DNA of 64,000 nucleotides. Origin: Methylophilus sp. GTDB lineage: Bacteria > Pseudomonadota > Gammaproteobacteria > Burkholderiales > Methylophilaceae. A program made the position numbers and the translations under genes. The stretch lies in NCBI RefSeq assembly GCF_008015755.1, contig NZ_SSGF01000005.1:1-64000 (forward strand). The letters run 5' to 3'. Below are positions 1-9,288 of this stretch, piece after piece (the stretch's first letter is position 1; the number at the start of each line of letters is the position of its first letter). Below the pieces are notes generated by a model. The model made no database searches. It saw only the letters and a program-made list of their open reading frames with translations, and was not told the origin of the DNA.

Positions 1-1700
1 ACCTCGGCGGTCTGGTGGTCATCGACTTTATTGATATGGAAAACCAGCGTAATCAACGTGAAGTTGAAAACGCTTTGCGTGACGCCTTGCACCATGACCG
101 TGCCCGCGTGCAAATGGGTAAAATTTCGCGTTTTGGCCTGCTAGAAATGTCTCGCCAGCGCTTACGCCCTAGCCTGGGTGAAACCAACCATATGACCTGC
201 CCACGTTGTAACGGCACGGGCCATATCCGCGGCATTGAATCGACGGCATTGCATATTCTGCGCATTACGCAAGAAGAAGCCATGAAAGAAAACAGCGCGA
301 TTATTCAAGTACAGTTGCCGGTTGAAGCTGCGACGTTCTTGCTGAATGAAAAACGTGCAGATATTCACAAAATTGAGCAGCGCACTGGCGTTGAGGTAGT
401 GCTGATTCCGAACGTGCACCTGGAAACCCCAAATTACAATATCTTGCGCATTCGCCTGGATGATGTGAATGAAGACACCATGCAGGCCAGTTACAAAATG
501 GTCGACCTGCCGAGTGAATCAGATTATCAACACAGTCTGCAGCAACCAGCGGCGCCTGCCAAGATTGAAGCCGTGGTTAAAGGCATTACCCCGGCAACAT
601 CTGCGCCTATCGTTGAAGAAAAACCAGCAGCAGTGCCAGTGGTTGAATCTAAAAAGTCCTTCTTTGGCGTGATTAAATCCTGGTTGGGTCTGGAAGAAAA
701 AGAAGCTGAAACTGTGGTTGAAAAACCAGTACGTGAAGCCAAAGAATCTGGTCGTGATCGTAACAACAAAAATCGCAACCGCCAGCGTGATCGTCAGCGC
801 GATCGCCAACAAGACCGTCATGACCGCCCTACCGGTGAGCGCCAACCTAAAGAACAACAGGAAAATGCCTCACAAAAACCGCGTCAGGAGCGTCAGCCAC
901 AAGAAAAACCTGCTCAGAAAGAAAGACAGGATCGCCAATCAACACCAGAAGTCAAAGCAGAGGCTAATCAACCTGCACTGACGACACAAACTGGCGAGAA
1001 CAAACAGGAACGCGGTGAGCGCGGCAACCGCCGTAACCGCCACGGCCGTCGTGATCGTCGTCCGCGTGACGATGCACAAAACCAAGCCAATGGTGAAGTG
1101 ATCGCAAACGTGGCAGCCACAGTTGAAAATACTGCAGCAGTGAATGCGGCCCCCGTTGTTATTACCGAAGCCGTCTCTGCTCCTGTGACAGCCCCAGCAA
1201 ACAATGCTGAGGCCGCACAAAAAGCCGTGGCTGAGCCAGTCGCAGCAGAGGTTGCAGTGACGATCGCAGAAACAGTAGACGCAGCAGCAACTAGCAACAG
1301 CGATGAAGCAGTAACTGAGAAAGCACCACGCAACCGTTCTCGTGCAGGCAAAACCAGCAAACCACGTGGCAAACGCAATGCAGAAACGGCTGACGCACCA
1401 ACGATTGAGTTGGTTGAAACCGCCACAGCGCCAGCTGCCAATGCTGAAGCAGCCGCCCCTGAAGAAGCGTCACAGAAAAAACCTGCACGCAAACGCAAGC
1501 CTGCTGCAAAAGCAACCGCCAAAACAGCTGAAGCTACCGCTGATACAGGCATACAGCTGGTTGAGACTAAATCTGAACCAGTCGCCGCTACGGAAGACAC
1601 TGCGACCAAGGCGAAAAAACCTCGTAGTGCTGCCAAGTGGAAAAAAGACGCCGCAGCAAGCGAAGAACCAAGCCTGGTGATGGTTGAGACGCAGAAGTAA
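1..1700 (+). CDS. rne: Ribonuclease E, C-terminal part (5' end outside window)
   Basis: Endoribonuclease that starts mRNA decay and processes rRNA and tRNA precursors. The reading frame is open from base 3, so the start lies to the left. The first visible residues, [11 protein letters not shown], are the end of the DNase I-like catalytic domain; the first Asp corresponds to E. coli Asp346, one of the two metal ligands. The Zn-link CPRCNGTG follows, then the small domain ([15 protein letters not shown]). The last 350 or so residues are low complexity. They include a probable amphipathic membrane-anchor helix ([12 protein letters not shown]), two Arg-rich RNA-binding stretches and a long Ala/Glu/Lys-rich scaffold tail, as in degradosome-organising RNase E. 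The Arg/Ala bias creates long meaningless frames on the other strand. A strong terminator follows directly. Confidence 0.95.
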   Translation, partial: LGGLVVIDFIDMENQRNQREVENALRDALHHDRARVQMGKISRFGLLEMSRQRLRPSLGETNHMTCPRCNGTGHIRGIESTALHILRITQEEAMKENSAIIQVQLPVEAATFLLNEKRADIHKIEQRTGVEVVLIPNVHLETPNYNILRIRLDDVNEDTMQASYKMVDLPSESDYQHSLQQPAAPAKIEAVVKGITPATSAPIVEEKPAAVPVVESKKSFFGVIKSWLGLEEKEAETVVEKPVREAKESGRDRNNKNRNRQRDRQRDRQQDRHDRPTGERQPKEQQENASQKPRQERQPQEKPAQKERQDRQSTPEVKAEANQPALTTQTGENKQERGERGNRRNRHGRRDRRPRDDAQNQANGEVIANVAATVENTAAVNAAPVVITEAVSAPVTAPANNAEAAQKAVAEPVAAEVAVTIAETVDAAATSNSDEAVTEKAPRNRSRAGKTSKPRGKRNAETADAPTIELVETATAPAANAEAAAPEEASQKKPARKRKPAAKATAKTAEATADTGIQLVETKSEPVAATEDTATKAKKPRSAAKWKKDAAASEEPSLVMVETQK

Positions 1701-1724
1701 TCTGTATTTACACACTCAGAAGCA

Positions 1725-1757
1725 TAAAAAAGAGGGCCTCACGGCCCTCTTTTTTTA
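1725..1757 (+). terminator. Rho-independent terminator after rne
   Basis: An 8-bp perfect stem AGAGGGCC/GGCCCTCT with a 4-nt loop is followed by T7 and preceded by A6. It therefore works for rne and probably also for crcB arriving from the other side. Confidence 0.9.
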
Positions 1758-1771
1758 TACCCTGCTATCGC

Positions 1772-2149
1772 TCATGCCCCTTGCCAGCGGATGACACTCC
1801 AATAACCGATGATCGTCAGCAAAACAGACACGACCACATGCGTAAAAATATGCAGCCCCACCCAAACATAAGCCTGCTTTTGCAATAATACAAACGCCTG
1901 AGCCGAAAAAGTGGAAAACGTCGTCAGACCACCTAAAAAACCCATAGCAATAAACAGGCGCCACTCATGCGAGAGTTGCGGCATGGTTTGAAAAAGTGCG
2001 AGCGCAACGCCCATCAAAAAGCCACCAATCGCGTTTGCCATCAAGGTACCCAAAGGAATCATTCCGATGCCATTGAGCCAGTTTGACAGGCCCCAACGTG
2101 CCCAAGCACCCAATGCCGAACCTAATCCGACCATCAGCCAAGATTTCAT
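1772..2149 (-). CDS. crcB: Fluoride efflux channel CrcB/Fluc
   Basis: A small integral membrane protein that exports fluoride as a dual-topology dimer. The 125 residues are the usual family length and form four hydrophobic helices. Diagnostic motifs are the N-terminal GSALGAWARWG, the ANAIGGFLMG helix and the pore signature GFLGGLTTFSTFS. The gene diverges from glgA across an 89-bp gap. I looked in that gap for a fluoride riboswitch and saw nothing matching one. The gene stands alone, converging on rne. Confidence 0.93.
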   Translation of the reverse strand: MKSWLMVGLGSALGAWARWGLSNWLNGIGMIPLGTLMANAIGGFLMGVALALFQTMPQLSHEWRLFIAMGFLGGLTTFSTFSAQAFVLLQKQAYVWVGLHIFTHVVVSVLLTIIGYWSVIRWQGA

Positions 2150-2238
2150 TTTATTGTCCTTCTAAAACGTTAACAGGCAATGTATCATAAGTTTTAAAAC
2201 ATTCTGCGCCCACCGCCTGTTGAATTAAAGAGATTGCC

Positions 2239-3690
2239 TTGCGTTTATTATTTGTTACCTCAGAAATTTTCCCACTCATCAAAACAGGAGGCTTGGCAGA
2301 TGTCAGTGGTGCATTACCCGCAGCACTCTCTAAAGCCGGATTAGATATTCAGATACTGCTGCCAGCTTATCGAGGCATGCTGGCACAGTGTGAGTCACCG
2401 CGTTTACTTGGCAGTTTGCAGCCTTTTCATGAGCTACGCTGCGATATTTATCAAACCATATTACCCGGCACCAGCATCCCATTACTACTGATTGATTGCC
2501 CGGCATTGTATGACCGTGATGGTGGCCCTTACCATCATCCGAGACATGGCGAATGGCAAGACAATCCCCTGCGCTTTGGCTTATTGTCAAAAGTGGCGGC
2601 CATGTTGTCGGTACCCAATATGTTGCAGCCATGGCAGCCAGAGCTGGTGCATTGCAATGATTGGCAAAGTGGACTCACGCCCTACTACCTGCGGCAATTG
2701 GCCAGCCCGGCAAAATCAGTATTCAGCATTCATAACCTGGCATTTCAAGGCAATTTTCATGCGGACTGGCGCCATCGCCTGCTACTGAGCGAGCAGGACT
2801 TTCAGCCCGCAGGCTATGAGTTTTATGGCCACCTGTCGTTTATGAAAGCCGGGCTTTATTACGCAGACGCGCTCTCTACCGTGAGTCCGACCTATGCTAA
2901 AGAAATCCAAACCGAGCAGTTTGGTTTTGGTTTTCAAGGCTTGCTTCAGCATAGAGCCCATGATTTAACAGGCATTTTGAACGGCATAGATACCGACGTC
3001 TGGGATCCGGCCACAGACCCTTATTTACCGGCCCATTACACCAGCAAGACGTTAGCGCGCAAACAACAGGTCAAACAGGCACTGCAAGCAGAGCTTAATT
3101 TACAGCCCCGCGTGTCCAGTCCGCTGCTGGGCGTCGTCAGCCGACTCACGCACCAAAAAGGCCTGGACATGCTGGTCGAGATTGCGCACGAACTGTTGGC
3201 CAGTGGCTGTCAACTGGCGGTGCTTGGGAGCGGCGAGCCCGCGCTGGAACAGCAATATCTGGCGCTGATGCAGCAATATCCGGGGCAAGTGGCTGTCACC
3301 ATTGGCTACAACGAGCCGCTGTCACATCGCATCATGGCCGGCACAGATATTTTCGTGATGCCTTCACGCTTTGAACCGTGCGGCTTAAATCAGATGTATG
3401 GTTTACGTTACGGCACGATTCCGCTGGTCGCCAATACTGGCGGATTGGCAGACTCGGTACAAGGCTGTGCACTGATGGCGGATGGCCGCTTACCCGCGAT
3501 GATGACAGGATTGGTAATGCCAGAAAATAATCCAGCGACACTTTTGGTCACATTAAAACAAGCGATACAGATATATGCCAATTCTGGGCAGTGGAAACAG
3601 CTACAAAAACAAGCCATGCAACAGGATGTCAGCTGGGAAACCAGTGCAAAACACTACCTGGATGTATATCAGCGCTTGCTAGGCATTTAA
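2239..3690 (+). CDS. glgA: Glycogen (starch) synthase
   Basis: GT5 glycosyltransferase transferring glucose from ADP-glucose to the growing alpha-1,4-glucan. The ADP-glucose-binding motif KTGGLADVSGALP lies about 20 residues from the start, a HxxGLTPYY-type region is at about 140, and the C-terminal domain has VSRLTHQKGLDML and SRFEPCGLNQMYGLRYGT, with the catalytic Glu. Length (483) is normal. Translation starts at TTG (base 2239) just after AAAGAG; no ATG fits the conserved MRLLFVTSEIFP start. No other glg gene is visible nearby. Confidence 0.95.
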   Translation: MRLLFVTSEIFPLIKTGGLADVSGALPAALSKAGLDIQILLPAYRGMLAQCESPRLLGSLQPFHELRCDIYQTILPGTSIPLLLIDCPALYDRDGGPYHHPRHGEWQDNPLRFGLLSKVAAMLSVPNMLQPWQPELVHCNDWQSGLTPYYLRQLASPAKSVFSIHNLAFQGNFHADWRHRLLLSEQDFQPAGYEFYGHLSFMKAGLYYADALSTVSPTYAKEIQTEQFGFGFQGLLQHRAHDLTGILNGIDTDVWDPATDPYLPAHYTSKTLARKQQVKQALQAELNLQPRVSSPLLGVVSRLTHQKGLDMLVEIAHELLASGCQLAVLGSGEPALEQQYLALMQQYPGQVAVTIGYNEPLSHRIMAGTDIFVMPSRFEPCGLNQMYGLRYGTIPLVANTGGLADSVQGCALMADGRLPAMMTGLVMPENNPATLLVTLKQAIQIYANSGQWKQLQKQAMQQDVSWETSAKHYLDVYQRLLGI

Positions 3691-3724
3691 AAACAATTAC
3701 TTACAGAGTTTCACCAAAAAGTGA

Positions 3725-3785
3725 AGGAGAGTTGGCATAGAAGGTGCTTATTACTAATCAAGCTTCTCCAAAGCTAACTTCTCCT
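3725..3785 (+). ncRNA. Structured element between glgA and orn; possible 3'-UTR small RNA
   Basis: A compound hairpin: outer arms AGGAGAGTTGGC and GCTAACTTCTCCT pair over 12 bp with one bulge, and inner arms AGAA/TTCT and GCTT/AAGC pair around an AT-rich loop. It lies 34 nt after the glgA stop and just before a canonical terminator. The right side has repeated CTTCTCC/CTCCTCC, the kind of tract that could pair with Shine-Dalgarno sequences. No promoter of its own is obvious, so it may come from the glgA 3' end. I cannot name an RNA family. Confidence 0.35.
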
Positions 3786-3790
3786 CCCTC

Positions 3791-3818
3791 AAGACGCCAA
3801 ATAGGCGTCTTTTTTTTC
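3791..3818 (+). terminator. Rho-independent terminator between glgA and orn
   Basis: A 7-bp stem AGACGCC/GGCGTCT with a 5-nt loop is followed by T8. It ends the glgA transcript and any RNA made from the preceding hairpin. Confidence 0.9.
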
Positions 3819-3837
3819 GCTTTGCTTTTTGAAAAGC

Positions 3838-4404
3838 TTATTCTGTTTTGGCAGGTGGCGTCATATTCAAAAAGTGTTCGCGGTAATACTTGAGTTCATC
3901 AATCGACTCATAAATATCCGCCAAGGCTTCATGACGGCTAGCCTTTTTAAAGCCCGCATAGATATCCGGGCGCCAGCGGCGTGACAATTCTTTAAACACA
4001 CTCACGTCCAGATTACGGTAGTGAAAAAACGCTTCCAGGCGCGGCATATAGCGCGCCATAAAACGTCGGTCCTGACAGATAGAGTTACCACACATCGGCG
4101 ATTTACCTGCAGGCACATGTTCTTTTAAAAATGCCAGCATGGCGTCGGTCGCCGCTTCTTCGCCCAGCGTTGAAGCTTTGACTTTATCGATCAACCCACT
4201 GCGGCCATGAGTGCCTTTATTCCAGGCATCCATGCCATCCAATACCGCATCAGACTGATGCACCACCAGTACCGGCGACTCTGCAATCACATTCAATTGC
4301 GCATCGGTGACGACGGCAGCCAGCTCCAGAATACGGTCTGTGTCAGGCAGCAAACCACTCATTTCCATATCCAGCCAGATTAAATTGTCCTGATTACTTG
4401 CCAA
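3838..4404 (-). CDS. orn: Oligoribonuclease
   Basis: DEDDh 3'-5' exonuclease that degrades 2- to 5-nt RNAs and linear pGpG; usually essential. It begins [11 protein letters not shown] (first DEDD acidic pair) and carries the [13 protein letters not shown] and SRHEALADI motifs near the C-terminus with the catalytic His/Asp. I prefer a TTG start at 4404: AGAGG sits 7 nt upstream and the product begins [11 protein letters not shown], matching the usual family start. ATGs at 4422 and 4431 are in frame but poorly placed. Confidence 0.93.
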   Translation of the reverse strand: MASNQDNLIWLDMEMSGLLPDTDRILELAAVVTDAQLNVIAESPVLVVHQSDAVLDGMDAWNKGTHGRSGLIDKVKASTLGEEAATDAMLAFLKEHVPAGKSPMCGNSICQDRRFMARYMPRLEAFFHYRNLDVSVFKELSRRWRPDIYAGFKKASRHEALADIYESIDELKYYREHFLNMTPPAKTE

Positions 4405-4517
4405 TTGTGTGCCTCTCGTCATGATTTCCATTAAAATGAAACATTATATGCAGTTCAGTGAACAAGGTGGAGTTAAATCCATCAAAATAGCTAACTGTTA
4501 TCATTTACACATCACTC

Positions 4518-5771
4518 ATGGTTATGTCTGCACTGTTTACTCAAATTTTTGTCGCTGTGATTGTCGTTAGCCTCGCTATTCGCGTCTGGCTGGGCTTACG
4601 CCATATTCGTCACATTCAGCAACATCGCCAGCAGGTCCCCGCAGCGTTCAATCAAACCATTAGCCTAGAGGCGCATCAGCGCGCCGCCGATTACACCACG
4701 GCCAAGGTCAAGCTGCGCCTCAATGAAACGGTGATGGAATCGATCATCTTACTGGCCTTGACGCTGGGTGGTGTCTTGCAACTGCTAGATCAGGCCTGGC
4801 AACAATGGTTGCCCGCACACGACATCATTCGCGGCGCACTGGTGATTTGCTCCGCCATGTTAATTTCAGGCGCCGCTACCCTGCCGTTTGATTACATCCA
4901 GACCTTTAATGTCGACGAAAAATTTGGCTTTAATAAAATGTCTCGTGGCATGTTTTTTGGTGACCTGGTAAAGCATACAATTGTTGGCCTGTTGCTTGGC
5001 GGCCCAATTCTGTTTATCGCCCTGTGGTTGATGCAAGGTGCAGGCGACTGGTGGTGGCTCTACCTGTGGCTGATCTGGAGCGCCTTTAACCTGTTTATGC
5101 TGGCGGTTTACCCGATCTGGATTGCACCGCTGTTTAACAAGTTCACACCCATGCAAGACCAAACACTCAAAGCACGCATTGAGGCCCTGTTGCAAAAATG
5201 CGGTTTTGCCAGCCAAGGCTTGTTTGTCATGGATGGCTCGACCCGTTCTGGCCATGGCAATGCCTATTTCACCGGCTTTGGCAAAAACAAACGTGTGGTG
5301 TTTTTTGATACCCTGCTGGAGAAACTCAGCGCGGACGAAATCGAAGCCGTCTTGGCACATGAACTGGGCCACTTCAAGCATCAGCATGTGATCAAACGTA
5401 TCGTCATGATGTTTGGCCTCAGCCTGCTGGGCCTGGCACTGCTCGGTTACTTAATCAAGCAAGAATGGTTTTTTACTGGCCTGGGCGTGGCAGACGCCAG
5501 CAACCATATGGCTTTGCTATTGTTTGTGCTGGTTTCACCCGTGTTTATGTTTATTTTGCGCCCACTGATGGCGGCTTACTCACGTACCAACGAGTTTGAG
5601 GCCGACCACTACGCGGCACAACAATCCAGACCACAGTTTTTGATTGATGCCCTGGTCAAACTGTACCGTGACAACGCTTCTACGCTGACCCCTGACCCGT
5701 TGCACTCAGCGTTTTATGACTCGCATCCGCCGGCCAGCCTGCGTATTGCCAAACTGCAAACCTACGCATGA
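4518..5771 (+). CDS. M48 family metallopeptidase, CAAX protease 1 (Ste24)-like
   Basis: Integral-membrane zinc protease of the Ste24/CAAX type. It has an N-terminal helix, two hydrophobic helices around residues 70-120, the FNVDEKFGFNKM segment typical of this branch, the zinc motif HELGHFKHQH at about residue 283, two more helices, and NEFEADHYA providing the third zinc ligand. In bacteria the substrate is usually unknown; quality control of membrane proteins is an inference. Length (417) is normal. The stop overlaps the next start (ATGA), so it is translationally coupled to the cytochrome c and rsgA genes. Confidence 0.9.
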   Translation: MVMSALFTQIFVAVIVVSLAIRVWLGLRHIRHIQQHRQQVPAAFNQTISLEAHQRAADYTTAKVKLRLNETVMESIILLALTLGGVLQLLDQAWQQWLPAHDIIRGALVICSAMLISGAATLPFDYIQTFNVDEKFGFNKMSRGMFFGDLVKHTIVGLLLGGPILFIALWLMQGAGDWWWLYLWLIWSAFNLFMLAVYPIWIAPLFNKFTPMQDQTLKARIEALLQKCGFASQGLFVMDGSTRSGHGNAYFTGFGKNKRVVFFDTLLEKLSADEIEAVLAHELGHFKHQHVIKRIVMMFGLSLLGLALLGYLIKQEWFFTGLGVADASNHMALLLFVLVSPVFMFILRPLMAAYSRTNEFEADHYAAQQSRPQFLIDALVKLYRDNASTLTPDPLHSAFYDSHPPASLRIAKLQTYA

Positions 5772-6067
5772 AACACCTCCTGCTGATTGGATTGTTACCC
5801 GCGCTTGTAAGTTTGAGCGCCAGCGCCGCGGATAACGCGCTTTCAGCAGGCAAAAAACTGGTCGACACGCATTGCATCAGTTGCCACGCCAGCAGTTATG
5901 GTGGTGATGGCAGTGGCATTTACACGCGCGAATACCGCAAAGTGCGCTCATTCAACGGTCTCAAAGCCCAAGTCACTAATTGCAATACCATGCTCAACCT
6001 GAAATGGTTTGATGATGAAGAGCAGCAAGTGGTACAGTACTTAAATCACACCTACTATCATTTCTAG
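5768..6067 (+). CDS. Small periplasmic monohaem cytochrome c
   Basis: A 99-residue electron carrier. The signal peptide is about 20 residues (MKHLLLIGLLPALVSLSASA). The haem site is CISCHASSYGGDGS, and a Met in TMLNLKWF is a candidate sixth ligand. A fourth Cys (TNCNTM) is unusual but I assign no role. It overlaps the upstream protease gene by 4 nt and is 1 nt from rsgA, so the three form an operon. The redox partner is not identifiable here. Confidence 0.85.
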   Translation: MKHLLLIGLLPALVSLSASAADNALSAGKKLVDTHCISCHASSYGGDGSGIYTREYRKVRSFNGLKAQVTNCNTMLNLKWFDDEEQQVVQYLNHTYYHF

Positions 6068-6068
6068 C

Positions 6069-6944
6069 ATGTCTCAAGAAGGTCTCATTGTCGCTGCTTA
6101 CGGCAAGCGCTATAACGTAGAACTAGCAGATGGCCGTATTCTTAGCTGCGTCACCCGTGGTAAAAAAGTCGATAACGCCGCTGGTGACCGCGTCACCGTG
6201 ACCCTCACAGCTGACAACGAAGGGGTGATCGAAAAAACGGCTGAGCGCAACACCCTGCTCTATCGTAGCAATGCGTTCAAAAGCAAAATTCTGGCGGCTA
6301 ACGTCACGCAAATACTGATTGTATTAGCGACCCAACCCAGCTTTTACGAAGACTTGCTTAATCGCTGCCTGGTTGCGGCAGAAGCCGCAGGCATACGCGC
6401 CGTAATTATCCTGAACAAATGTGACTTGCCTAACCCGCAAGCCATGCAAAAGCTGGCGCAATATGCCGCACTTGGTTATCAGACAGTGCAACTCAATGCC
6501 AAAGCGTCTGTAGATAGCCTCCGGCCTTTGCTAGCGGGCCACACCAGCGTGCTGGTCGGCCAGTCTGGCATGGGCAAGTCCACCATCATCAACAGCCTGT
6601 TGCCTGAAGCCCGCAGCAAAACGCAAGAGATCAGCGCCACGCTCGATAGCGGTAAACATACCACCACGGCAACCCACCTTTATCACCTGGATGACGACAG
6701 CGCGATTATCGACTCGCCCGGGTTACAAGAGTTTGGCTTGTATCATATTGAAGAAGCCGATCTCGAATATGCGTTTGTTGAGTTCAGGCCCTTGATCGGC
6801 CACTGCAAATTTAATAATTGTACGCATACCCATGAGCCGGAATGCGTGATTTTACAAGCACTGGCTGCTGGTAACATTGCTCCTGAGCGCCTGCAGATTT
6901 TCCAGCAAATCCGCGCTGAAAACACCGTACAAATCTACGGCTAG
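6069..6944 (+). CDS. rsgA: Ribosome small-subunit-dependent GTPase A
   Basis: A circularly permuted GTPase that checks and matures the 30S subunit. An N-terminal OB fold comes first, then the permuted G motifs: NKCD (G4) at about residue 117, GQSGMGKST (G1) at about 162, and DSPG (G3) near 217. The C-terminal zinc knuckle has CKFNNCTHTHEPEC. All motifs are intact. It is the last gene of the protease-cytochrome-rsgA operon. Confidence 0.96.
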   Translation: MSQEGLIVAAYGKRYNVELADGRILSCVTRGKKVDNAAGDRVTVTLTADNEGVIEKTAERNTLLYRSNAFKSKILAANVTQILIVLATQPSFYEDLLNRCLVAAEAAGIRAVIILNKCDLPNPQAMQKLAQYAALGYQTVQLNAKASVDSLRPLLAGHTSVLVGQSGMGKSTIINSLLPEARSKTQEISATLDSGKHTTTATHLYHLDDDSAIIDSPGLQEFGLYHIEEADLEYAFVEFRPLIGHCKFNNCTHTHEPECVILQALAAGNIAPERLQIFQQIRAENTVQIYG

Positions 6945-6982
6945 ACTCTCCCTCACCCCGCTCAGCGGCCAGCCTGTCGCAC

Positions 6983-7013
6983 ATAAAAAAACACCCTGCC
7001 TAAGCAGGGTGTT
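6983..7013 (-). terminator. Terminator for xoxF, facing rsgA
   Basis: A 9-bp perfect stem ACACCCTGC/GCAGGGTGT with a 4-nt loop. The run of seven A on the + strand is the U tract for leftward transcription, so it mainly ends xoxF; rsgA arriving from the other side has only a weak U tract. Confidence 0.85.
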
Positions 7014-7054
7014 CATCAACAACACGTATCGCTACGTGTTTGTTCGTGGCTTAA

Positions 7055-8926
7055 TTACAGTGCAAAAATATTCAATGCACCGCCGCCAGGCGCAGCGTTG
7101 TACTTGGTCAACTCTTTGTAACCACCAGCAGCACCCAGTGCGTCGGTGTCAGTCGTCATACCCAAGTTCATCGCAACACCCGCCCAACCGCCGATACCAG
7201 ACAAGATACCCACGTATTGTTTGCCTTTGTTGCCATAGGTGAACGCGTTACCAATGGCGCCAGAGCCCACTTGGAACTTCCACAACTCTTTACCAGACTT
7301 CGCATCTACTGCTTTAAACCAGCGGTCTAAAGTACCGTAGAACACGATGTCAGAAGCGGTTGTCAGTGCACCACTCCAGGCAGAGAATTTCTCTTTGTTG
7401 TACCAGACTTTTTTGTTGGTCATTGGGTCATAAGCAGCAAAGCCACCCATCACGCCGTCTGGACCCGCAAACATAGTCAATGTCGCACCCACCCATGGTT
7501 GACCAGCCACATATTTAGACTCTACTGGCTCGTATGTCATACATACGTGGTTGAGTGGGGAATACATCAAGCCTGTTTTTGGTGAGTAAGCAGCAGGCTG
7601 TTGGTCTTTAGTGCCCAACGCAGCTGGGCAAATGCCTTTAGCGTTGTAGTCTTGGTGTGTTGAAGCAGCAGCCAGTTTGCTTGGTACGCCTGTTTTCAGG
7701 TCAACATCCGTTGCCCAGTTAACAAACGGGTGTACTTTTTCAGCAGCAATCAAGCTACCTGTGTTGGCATTCCAGGTGTAAGCAAACCCGTTACGGTCAT
7801 GGTGCCATGCGTATGTTTTGCCACCTTTGTCGAACAGGATGACTTCGTTCACGCCATCGTAGTCCCACTCATCGTGTGGTGTCATTTGCATCGCCCATTT
7901 AGCCACGCCAGTGTCCAGATCACGCGCAGTCACAGTCATAGACCATTTGTTGTCGCCAGGACGAACATCCGGGTTCCAGACAGATGGGTTACCTGCACCG
8001 TAGTAAACCAGGTTGGTACGTGCATCATATGGCCACCAGCCCCATACGGAACCGCCACCATGTTGCCAGCCGTCTTTGATTGCTTGAGGTTTCAACCAGG
8101 TACGTGTCCCCAGCTCTTTTTCGCCACCCTTGATTTGGTCAGCAGACAGGCGTTTGAAAGAACCACCTTCTTTGTTACCACCGTTTACGTCTTGGTAAAC
8201 AGACAGCGCGTTGTACAGTGGGTTATCTTTGTTCGTGTTTGCGTCATGCAATGTTTCGCTGTCTGGGCCAGTTGAATAGGCTTTCCATGCCAAAGAACCA
8301 TCTTTTGCATTGTATGCAGCGATAAAGCAACGTACGCCGAACTCAGCCCCTGAGCAACCGGTCAATACTTTGTCTTTGATTACGTGTGGCGCGTTCGTGT
8401 TCGTTGCACCTACTTTTGGGTCAGTGTTTTTCACTTCCCATATTTTTTTGCCATCTTTAGCATCCAGCGCTACCAGCAAACCATCGTTTTGTTGCAGGTA
8501 GATTTTGCCATCGCCGAAACCCAAGCCGCGTGTCACGTTGTCACAGCACAACACTGCTTGCACGCTAGGGTCTTGTTTTGGGAAATAAGACCATACGATT
8601 TTTTGGTTATCGTTCAGGTCCAGAGCATAAATGTTGTTTGGGAAAGCCGTCACGATGTACATCATGTTGCCAACCACAATCGGAGAACCTTCGTGACCAC
8701 GGTTAACACCGGTTGCGAATGTCCAGGCCATTTTCAGGTTTTTGATATTGCCTTTGTTGATTTGTGCCAGGGCGCTGTAACCCTGGTTATTGTGTTGACC
8801 ACGAGGATGTGCCCAGTTATTGGCATCTTTCATGGCAGCTTCCTGGTCAGCCGCGGCATACGCCATGGCTGGTAAGGCGAGCGCAACGCTGGCTGCAATA
8901 CCAAAAGCAGTTTTAATTTTGATCAT
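7055..8926 (-). CDS. xoxF: Lanthanide-dependent methanol dehydrogenase XoxF (PQQ quinoprotein)
   Basis: Periplasmic PQQ enzyme oxidising methanol to formaldehyde or formate. Predicted product is 623 aa with a signal peptide of about 24 residues (ends ALPAMAYA). Start is the ATG at 8926, with GGAG just upstream; the frame stays open further upstream but without signal-peptide character. Seen: vicinal cysteines VLCC (127-128) as in PQQ alcohol dehydrogenases, and HDEWDYDGVN. There Asp355 is the catalytic base and Asp357 the extra acid that binds the lanthanide in XoxF; calcium enzymes (MxaF) have Ala. An insertion around residues 230-260 makes it longer than XoxF5; XoxF4 is a reasonable guess for a Methylophilaceae-like host. 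It is monocistronic; no xoxG (cytochrome) or xoxJ lies beside it. Confidence 0.94.
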   Translation of the reverse strand: MIKIKTAFGIAASVALALPAMAYAAADQEAAMKDANNWAHPRGQHNNQGYSALAQINKGNIKNLKMAWTFATGVNRGHEGSPIVVGNMMYIVTAFPNNIYALDLNDNQKIVWSYFPKQDPSVQAVLCCDNVTRGLGFGDGKIYLQQNDGLLVALDAKDGKKIWEVKNTDPKVGATNTNAPHVIKDKVLTGCSGAEFGVRCFIAAYNAKDGSLAWKAYSTGPDSETLHDANTNKDNPLYNALSVYQDVNGGNKEGGSFKRLSADQIKGGEKELGTRTWLKPQAIKDGWQHGGGSVWGWWPYDARTNLVYYGAGNPSVWNPDVRPGDNKWSMTVTARDLDTGVAKWAMQMTPHDEWDYDGVNEVILFDKGGKTYAWHHDRNGFAYTWNANTGSLIAAEKVHPFVNWATDVDLKTGVPSKLAAASTHQDYNAKGICPAALGTKDQQPAAYSPKTGLMYSPLNHVCMTYEPVESKYVAGQPWVGATLTMFAGPDGVMGGFAAYDPMTNKKVWYNKEKFSAWSGALTTASDIVFYGTLDRWFKAVDAKSGKELWKFQVGSGAIGNAFTYGNKGKQYVGILSGIGGWAGVAMNLGMTTDTDALGAAGGYKELTKYNAAPGGGALNIFAL

Positions 8927-9288
8927 AGTTATATCTCCGGAAGAAAAATCCCAAAAGGATCCATCACAAATTGCAATTAAAAATTGCGCTGTGCTTAAAT
9001 TGCCACTGGCACTAGGATTTCCAGAGCTGTTACTTATCCCGCAAAGGATAGATGTCACTGATTAAGCGTTTGTAACTGTAATATAAATAGCCCCCCGAAA
9101 CAGCCAGCCAGTTTTGGGTTTTATTCATGGGCCAGATAAGGAATTTTTCTTAAAACTTTATAGAATTGCTTTTTTTTTGTATCATTTTGTCTTCGAAGGC
9201 CATGTCCTAGTGTGCCCTTCAGGTAATGGTGCCATCCAATCAATGATGGCGGCACCTTTTTACTTGATTATAAAGGTAGACACTGACT
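8927..9288. promoter_or_regulatory. Divergent control region between xoxF and the MocR-like gene
   Basis: A 362-bp AT-rich region without a credible gene. On the xoxF side there is a Shine-Dalgarno GGAG near 8935 and a small hairpin (GCAATT/AATTGC, 8973-8987). At 9069-9088 lie TTTGTAA and CTGTAAT motifs beside TATAAA. A poly-T run is at 9170-9178. Close to the regulator gene a terminator-like hairpin spans 9229-9266. No strong sigma-70 promoter can be assigned to xoxF by eye. Confidence 0.5.
9229..9266 (+). terminator. Terminator-like hairpin just upstream of the MocR-like gene
   Basis: GGTGCC pairs with GGCACC and ATC with GAT (or GCCATC with GATGGC), followed by T5. It lies 23 nt before the GTG start. 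It either ends a short upstream transcript or acts as an attenuator in the regulator's leader. Confidence 0.4.

Noticed and set aside
968..1636. 222-codon antisense frame opposite rne
   Set aside because: Ala/Ser/Val-rich mirror of the low-complexity Ala/Lys tail of RNase E; a shadow.
2150..2238. Fluoride riboswitch before crcB
   Set aside because: The 89-bp gap lacks the expected conserved loops, and most is shared with the glgA leader.
8927..9058. N-terminal extension of XoxF in frame
   Set aside because: The extension has no signal-peptide features; the ATG at 8926 has both a ribosome site and a clean signal sequence.
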